A program made the position numbers and the translations under genes. From the NCBI RefSeq assembly GCF_013839425.1, contig NZ_JACDNP010000003.1, forward strand, positions 1 to 64,000: 64,000 nt of DNA, given 5' to 3'. The notes under the pieces are model-generated. The model ran no database searches and was not told the origin of the DNA. It saw only the letters and a program-made list of their open reading frames with translations. Numbering within the stretch: the first letter of the stretch is position 1; every line of letters begins with the position of its first letter. This DNA comes from Halorhabdus salina (GTDB lineage Archaea; Halobacteriota; Halobacteria; Halobacteriales; Haloarculaceae). This document shows, in pieces, positions 60,166 to 64,000 of this stretch.

Positions 60166-62118
60166 TCATAAGGACGTAAGACGCCTGTAGTCGTCGTCGA
60201 CAGCCTGGGCATCTTCGGGCAGTAGCGCTACGACCAGAAACTCCGCATACTCGGCGAAGTAGTCGATCAGTCTGGCGATCCGCTCGGAGTCGATCGCTTC
60301 GAGAGAGTCAAGCAACATGAATGGGATGTCTTCGTGGAGGTCGTGCACGAGGTAGCCGGCGAGTGCGAAGACCAGTCCCGTAACCTTCCGTTCACTCTCA
60401 CTGAGGTGGTCGATCGTATCGTCGTATGCCACGTCGTTGTCCGTCGTGCGGACGACGTGGAGTTCGAAGACAGTCCGGTCGACTGTTTCCCGACCTTGAC
60501 GGACCGACTCTGTCGTCCGGTCGATCCAGATTCGATCGAGGTTTTCGTACTCCAAGATATCGAGGATCGCGTCCATGTGCTTGTTGAACGCCTCGACCGC
60601 TTCCTTCTCGATCTGCTCGATCCGCGTCCGGGCGTCCGTGAGCTCCTCTCCTAGCCGTTCGCGTTGCTCTCGCAAGTCTTCGGCTTCCTCGATCATCGAT
60701 TCGATCTCGGCGATCTCCTCGGTTACGTCCTCGAGGCTCGATTCGAGGCGCTCGATATCGAACTCGAGCTGGTTGGCTTCCCGGTGAAGTGAAAGGATCT
60801 CCTCGAAATTGGTGTCCTCGAATTCGTCGACCGCCGTTTCGAGATGCTCGATCTCTTCGGTAAGTTCCTCACGGCTGTCTTTCAGTGTGGAGAGGCGCTC
60901 TTCCCGTCGCTCGACCTCTGCGTCGATATCTTCGAGTTCGCGTTCGATCTCCTCGCGTCGCTGCCGGGTACGTTCGATCTCCCGGCGCCGGGTTTCGTCC
61001 TCGTCGAGTGTGTCGTTGACGTCGTTAAGCGTCCGGACTTTTTGTTCGCGAAGGTCCTCGAGGGACTCGACTGTCTCTTCGATCTGGTCGCGCTGAACGC
61101 GTGACCCACACGTCCAGCAGACGACATCCTCGTCGACATCCTCAAGCAGCTGGTCCGTGACGTCGCCGTTCCGTGACCCCGCGTCGTTTTCGACGTCACC
61201 CAGCAACTCGTAGTCCTCTTCTTCGAGCCGCTCTTGGTTGTAGTTGATGAGGCTCTGGAGGTCACTGATCTCGCTGTTCAGGGACTGCCGACGGTTCCGG
61301 AGTGTCTCGATTTGGTCCGCCAGCTCGTCGTCGCCCTCCGGATCCGGGAGCTCCGACAATTCCGTCTCTAGTTCCGACCGCTCGCTCCGCAGCGACGAGA
61401 TACTCTCCTGTTGGGTTTCGATATCTCGTCGAACGGTTTCCAGTTCGGAGCGGACCGATCGCAGTTCTTCCAGTGCATCCTCGAACTCCGCTTTGACCCG
61501 CTGACTCTCCTCGATGTTATTTGAACTCTTGTCGATCGTCTCCTCGAGTTCGGCCAGCTCTTCGCGCTTGCTTTCGATCTCGGCTTCGACCGTATCTCGG
61601 CGTTGTTCGAGCTCCGGGAGATCACGCTTGCGGGACTCGATCGTGGCCAGCTTGTCGTTGATCGATCCCTTCTCGTCGCGGAGGCGTTCGATCTCTTGTT
61701 TGATCTCCTCGACGTCGATCGGTCGCATGATGAGCTCGTGGAGGTCTGCCCCACGTGAGACGGCCAGCCGCGCCTCGTTTGCTTCGTGCAGAAAGGCGAA
61801 CAGCTCCGCAACCGTCGGATCGTCGAGATATCCGTCCCCTTCGTAATGCACCGCGTCGCCAGCCGCTTCGAGAGTCCGCTTGTACTCGTCTTCTCCCAGC
61901 GTCATCTCGACGCGTCCCTCATCGACATCGGCCTTGAGCGACGCTTGGTCCGACCCCATCGCAGCCATAATTGCCTGTAAAAACGACGTCCTGTTGGTCG
62001 CGTTGTCGCCCACCAGAACGGTGACCCCAGGCTCCACGTCGACATCGGTCGACGTGATCCCGCCGATGTTTTCGACGGCGAACGACGCGACCCCTGGCTG
62101 TTGATCTTGTAAACTCAC
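60166..62118 (-). CDS. sph: Archaeal SMC-related coiled-coil ATPase (Sph family)
   Basis: The ~650-residue protein is a Rad50/SMC-like ATPase. The Walker A is VGDNATNRTSF (about residues 36-46). Long coiled coils flank a central CWTC hinge, a possible zinc hook. Signature HLSESERKVTGLVFALAGYL and Walker B PFMLLDSLEAID are near the end. It resembles the archaea-specific SMC-related proteins found beside rdfA. The frame is open to 62151, but TTTAAAT lies about 27 bases before the GTG at 62118, so I start there. Confidence 0.88.
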   Translation of the reverse strand: MSLQDQQPGVASFAVENIGGITSTDVDVEPGVTVLVGDNATNRTSFLQAIMAAMGSDQASLKADVDEGRVEMTLGEDEYKRTLEAAGDAVHYEGDGYLDDPTVAELFAFLHEANEARLAVSRGADLHELIMRPIDVEEIKQEIERLRDEKGSINDKLATIESRKRDLPELEQRRDTVEAEIESKREELAELEETIDKSSNNIEESQRVKAEFEDALEELRSVRSELETVRRDIETQQESISSLRSERSELETELSELPDPEGDDELADQIETLRNRRQSLNSEISDLQSLINYNQERLEEEDYELLGDVENDAGSRNGDVTDQLLEDVDEDVVCWTCGSRVQRDQIEETVESLEDLREQKVRTLNDVNDTLDEDETRRREIERTRQRREEIERELEDIDAEVERREERLSTLKDSREELTEEIEHLETAVDEFEDTNFEEILSLHREANQLEFDIERLESSLEDVTEEIAEIESMIEEAEDLREQRERLGEELTDARTRIEQIEKEAVEAFNKHMDAILDILEYENLDRIWIDRTTESVRQGRETVDRTVFELHVVRTTDNDVAYDDTIDHLSESERKVTGLVFALAGYLVHDLHEDIPFMLLDSLEAIDSERIARLIDYFAEYAEFLVVALLPEDAQAVDDDYRRLTSL

Positions 62119-63044
62119 AGGCGGGAGTGGACGCCATGTCCATTTAAACATATTGTTCGTTCACAAATATTCTCTATAGATGATGGTATATTAATTCTGA
62201 GTCAATCAGAATATATCTCTTCCGAGCCCGACATTGCCTACTGGCTGCCCAAATATGCATCTAAATTTAAGGTATATATGAATAATACGTCATATGATGG
62301 TTTAGAGCCGGTTCACCGGACACTTTCCTGGAAAGATCTATCCCCCGGACGAGATCTCGGCCCAGTTTGTGTCCTCATGTCTTATTATGCTGTTCGAGGT
62401 GTTCTATCGCTCGACTTGGCTGGCTCGATCTCGAATTTTCGCGAGCCAGTATCGAGATCCAATAGGTCGGTACGACGGACGCTGTGCGTCTCCTATTCGT
62501 TGTCGTGGTGTCCCTACACCTCACTTATTCCACGCCGCTTTGTGTTCTTTCGACGCATTCGCCTTCTTCGTCCGTCGATGGTCCGCCCCATCATAATCAC
62601 GTATGGTATATTTCATCGGTACGTTCAAGCATAGTATTCAGTTAGTTGCTTGGCGTGTTCAATGTTCTTTGTGACGCTAAAACGACACCCTTCGTGGAAT
62701 TTACCCCTGATCTGATTGTCCGCGCTCTTTCGTATCTTATGCTATTCGCTCGTAAATCGCCAGTATCGGAGTAGTTATTTCGACTTTATCGGATTTTGTG
62801 CGCGCTTGACGCGATCATTTTCGCATTTGTCTGTCTGAGTCGGATCGGTTTATTCCTGACTGATCAAACGATCTCCGCCCTCATAATTCTCTTTTCTGTC
62901 ATATCGGGATAAATCCATATACATGGAGATGTAAGTAAACCTATCTTATGAGTTTTTGTGAATATAGTTCCTTTATTCATCTAACTGGGTGAAATAACTG
63001 GTCAATAAGCGTGCGAATCTACCAGTGAGGAATACCGCCGGCAG
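62119..63044. other. AT-rich gene-poor region
   Basis: About 900 bases are AT-rich, with no frame showing haloarchaeal codon bias. The longest frames (around 62278-62634) read as Arg/Ser/Cys-rich noise. The stretch could be remnant foreign DNA or regulatory. No terminal repeats or RNA fold were evident. Confidence 0.4.
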
Positions 63045-63143
63045 TCATGGGATATATGTGGCCCAAAAATCGACGATGCGATCAAGCCACTCGATTTTCC
63101 CGTCCTCTCCGTCGGACTCTCTGCCGTCTTCGTTTTCGGACAT
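63045..63143 (-). CDS. 32-residue acidic small protein with amphipathic C-terminus
   Basis: A clean small minus-strand ORF encodes an acidic start (SENEDGRESDGEDGK) followed by IEWLDRIVDFWATYIP, an aromatic amphipathic helix. Its promoter region is unusually clear: a TATATATATA run and a GGAGG Shine-Dalgarno-like sequence 19 bases before the ATG. I recognise no family. A membrane-associating or peptide-signalling role would be speculation. Confidence 0.45.
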   Translation of the reverse strand: MSENEDGRESDGEDGKIEWLDRIVDFWATYIP

Positions 63144-63303
63144 ACTTTCAATTATATCCTCCAACTATATATATATTCGTCTGTATTGAATAGCTGCTTG
63201 TTACAAATCCCGTGAATGAAATTGCCGTATTCACGACGACTGTTATGCTCCTGTGATTGCTACAGGTAGCCAGCTTTGTGAGGGGCTCGGTATGGGCCTC
63301 GCT

Positions 63304-63573
63304 CTATTTGTCGAGGCACGGGTCGTGGCTTGGGTCGGAGAAGACATCCGTCCGATCTGCCCACCACTCGTTTTCGGGCGCCTTGTCGTATCTGGATGTC
63401 GTATACAGATCGGCGTCATCGCGGACACGGTGCGTGTATCCGGCACGTACCTGGACGAAATGGGTCAGTTGGCGTTTGACGATATCGAGTTTGCCGTCTA
63501 TCACGGTACCAGCGAGCCTCTCATCGACGCGCTCGTCGACACTGGCTCGTAGGACTGCCCTCTGTGGGCACAC
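63304..63573 (-). CDS. Possible hypothetical protein
   Basis: An 89-residue frame with good third-position GC through its middle (VIDGKLDIVKRQLTHFVQVR; DDADLYTTSRYDKAPENEWW). The overlapping plus-strand frame 63253-63552 also looks partly coding, so the strand is uncertain. It could be the remnant of a longer gene. I recognise no family. Confidence 0.3.
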   Translation of the reverse strand: MCPQRAVLRASVDERVDERLAGTVIDGKLDIVKRQLTHFVQVRAGYTHRVRDDADLYTTSRYDKAPENEWWADRTDVFSDPSHDPCLDK

Positions 63574-63734
63574 CCACGAGCGAGCACGCGAAAAACGGAA
63601 CCGACGGGACGGTTCAACTCAATCCCAGCGGCGTGCCGATCCCGGCAGCGCCAAATCCGCCCGCGACGCTCGTCATCCAGACGACAACTGGCTCGACCGA
63701 CGCATTCGAACTCCGTTGGGGCCGAAGACACTAA
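63564..63734 (+). CDS. Possible 56-residue ORF before the last gene
   Basis: A GTG-started frame encodes a Thr/Pro-rich segment (LNPSGVPIPAAPNPPATLVI) ending FELRWGRRH. It may be the 3' remnant of a larger gene or a chance frame. It stops 24 bases before the final gene. Confidence 0.25.
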   Translation: MGTPTSEHAKNGTDGTVQLNPSGVPIPAAPNPPATLVIQTTTGSTDAFELRWGRRH

Positions 63735-63758
63735 TTGTTCGCCCGCGTACCCCTTGCC

Positions 63759-64000
63759 ATGAGAGATACTGATTTTCGACGGCCAGCGGAAACGGCAATC
63801 CAGCAGTGTCTCGGTCTCGACACCGACGAATCCTGCTTGATTGTCACCGACGACCAGCGCCGTCCGATCGCCGAGGCGCTGTACGCGGTTGCCAGCGAGA
63901 CGACAGACGACGCGATGATCCTCCAGTACCCACCCGGTGAGCAGCACGGAGCTGAGCCCCCCGAAACGGTCGCCACGGCGATGGCGAGTGCCGACGTCGT
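63759..64000 (+). CDS. Partial gene, possibly an M29-like aminopeptidase (N-terminus)
   Basis: The gene runs off the window end; 80 residues are visible. They read RDTDFRRPAETAIQQCLGLD, then ESCLIVTDDQRRPIAEALYA, and AMILQYPPGEQHGAEPPETV. This resembles the N-terminal region of haloarchaeal aminopeptidases of the M29 (AmpS-like) type. The catalytic part lies beyond the window, so the family is tentative. Confidence 0.5.
   Translation, partial: MRDTDFRRPAETAIQQCLGLDTDESCLIVTDDQRRPIAEALYAVASETTDDAMILQYPPGEQHGAEPPETVATAMASADV

Noticed and set aside
62278-62634. A 118-codon ORF in the AT-rich region
   Set aside because: There is no haloarchaeal codon bias or acidic composition, and alternative frames are equally open; no family is recognised.

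Overview
The window is a stretch of haloarchaeal (class Halobacteria) chromosome. The evidence is high GC with strong third-position GC bias, acidic proteins, an archaeal S10-spc ribosomal gene order with the archaeal members S4e, L19e, L32e and RNase P component 1, an archaeal SecY, RdfA and an archaeal SMC-related protein, and many genes with a TATA-like element about 25-30 bases before the start codon (leaderless transcription). The genus cannot be fixed from the sequence alone; a hydrogenase-maturation (hyp) cluster is uncommon in haloarchaea and points to a lineage with an anaerobic or H2-related side to its metabolism.

Layout. 0.3-15.2 kb: tRNA-Gly, a SPOUT-type putative RNA methyltransferase, then the continuous superoperon L3-L4-L23-L2-S19-L22-S3-L29-Rnp1-S17-L14-L24-S4e-L5-S14-S8-L6-L32e-L19e-L18-S5-L30-L15-SecY, mostly with ATGA-type overlaps. 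15.7-28.2 kb: a potassium and small-solute transport block: a minus-strand set (small membrane protein, TrkH, TrkA, two tandem copies of a USP plus APC-USP transporter unit, a small conserved protein) diverging from an Lrp-HTH/RCK_C regulator, a double-module TrkA and a second TrkH. 28.2-31.2 kb: a decayed AbrB/VapC-like toxin-antitoxin pair, hemH and hemE end to end, and a frameshifted small gene. 31.3-34.6 kb: adk, a DUF106 membrane protein, cmk, cbf5/truB and tRNA-Pro; in many archaea these follow secY directly, so here about 16 kb separates the two parts. 34.6-39.4 kb: a lower-GC accessory segment that starts at the 3' end of tRNA-Pro and carries small phage/plasmid-like ORFs, a hairpin-rich non-coding block, a 612-residue HUH (rolling-circle) replication initiator, a repeat-rich non-coding block and a lipoprotein broken at an 11-base homopolymer. 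39.5-42.3 kb: two convergent, degenerate membrane histidine-kinase-like genes. 42.5-46.4 kb: hypC-hypD-hypE-hypA-hypB. 46.6-50.6 kb: nrdR-nrdA-nrdB, whose NrdB has Phe at the radical-tyrosine position (class Ic signature). 50.8-51.6 kb: a junction between an MFS transporter remnant and a second, truncated hypB. 51.6-56.6 kb: a REC-PAS histidine kinase, an esterase, an ATP-grasp ligase, a tiny zinc-ribbon protein and Hsp20. 56.9-59.2 kb: gap and pgk. 59.5-62.1 kb: the sph (SMC-related) and rdfA pair. 62.1-63.7 kb: AT-rich, gene-poor DNA, followed by the start of a protein that may be an M29-like aminopeptidase.

Working together: the ribosomal superoperon supplies ribosome, RNase P and translocon parts. 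The Trk and USP-APC genes form a regulated ion and solute uptake module typical of a salt-in strategy. The nrd operon makes deoxynucleotides under its own NrdR repressor. The hyp operon would mature a NiFe hydrogenase encoded elsewhere (no hypF or hydrogenase gene is seen here). Three genes between 28 and 39 kb are interrupted at homopolymer runs, which is either real decay or phase variation, or sequencing error.
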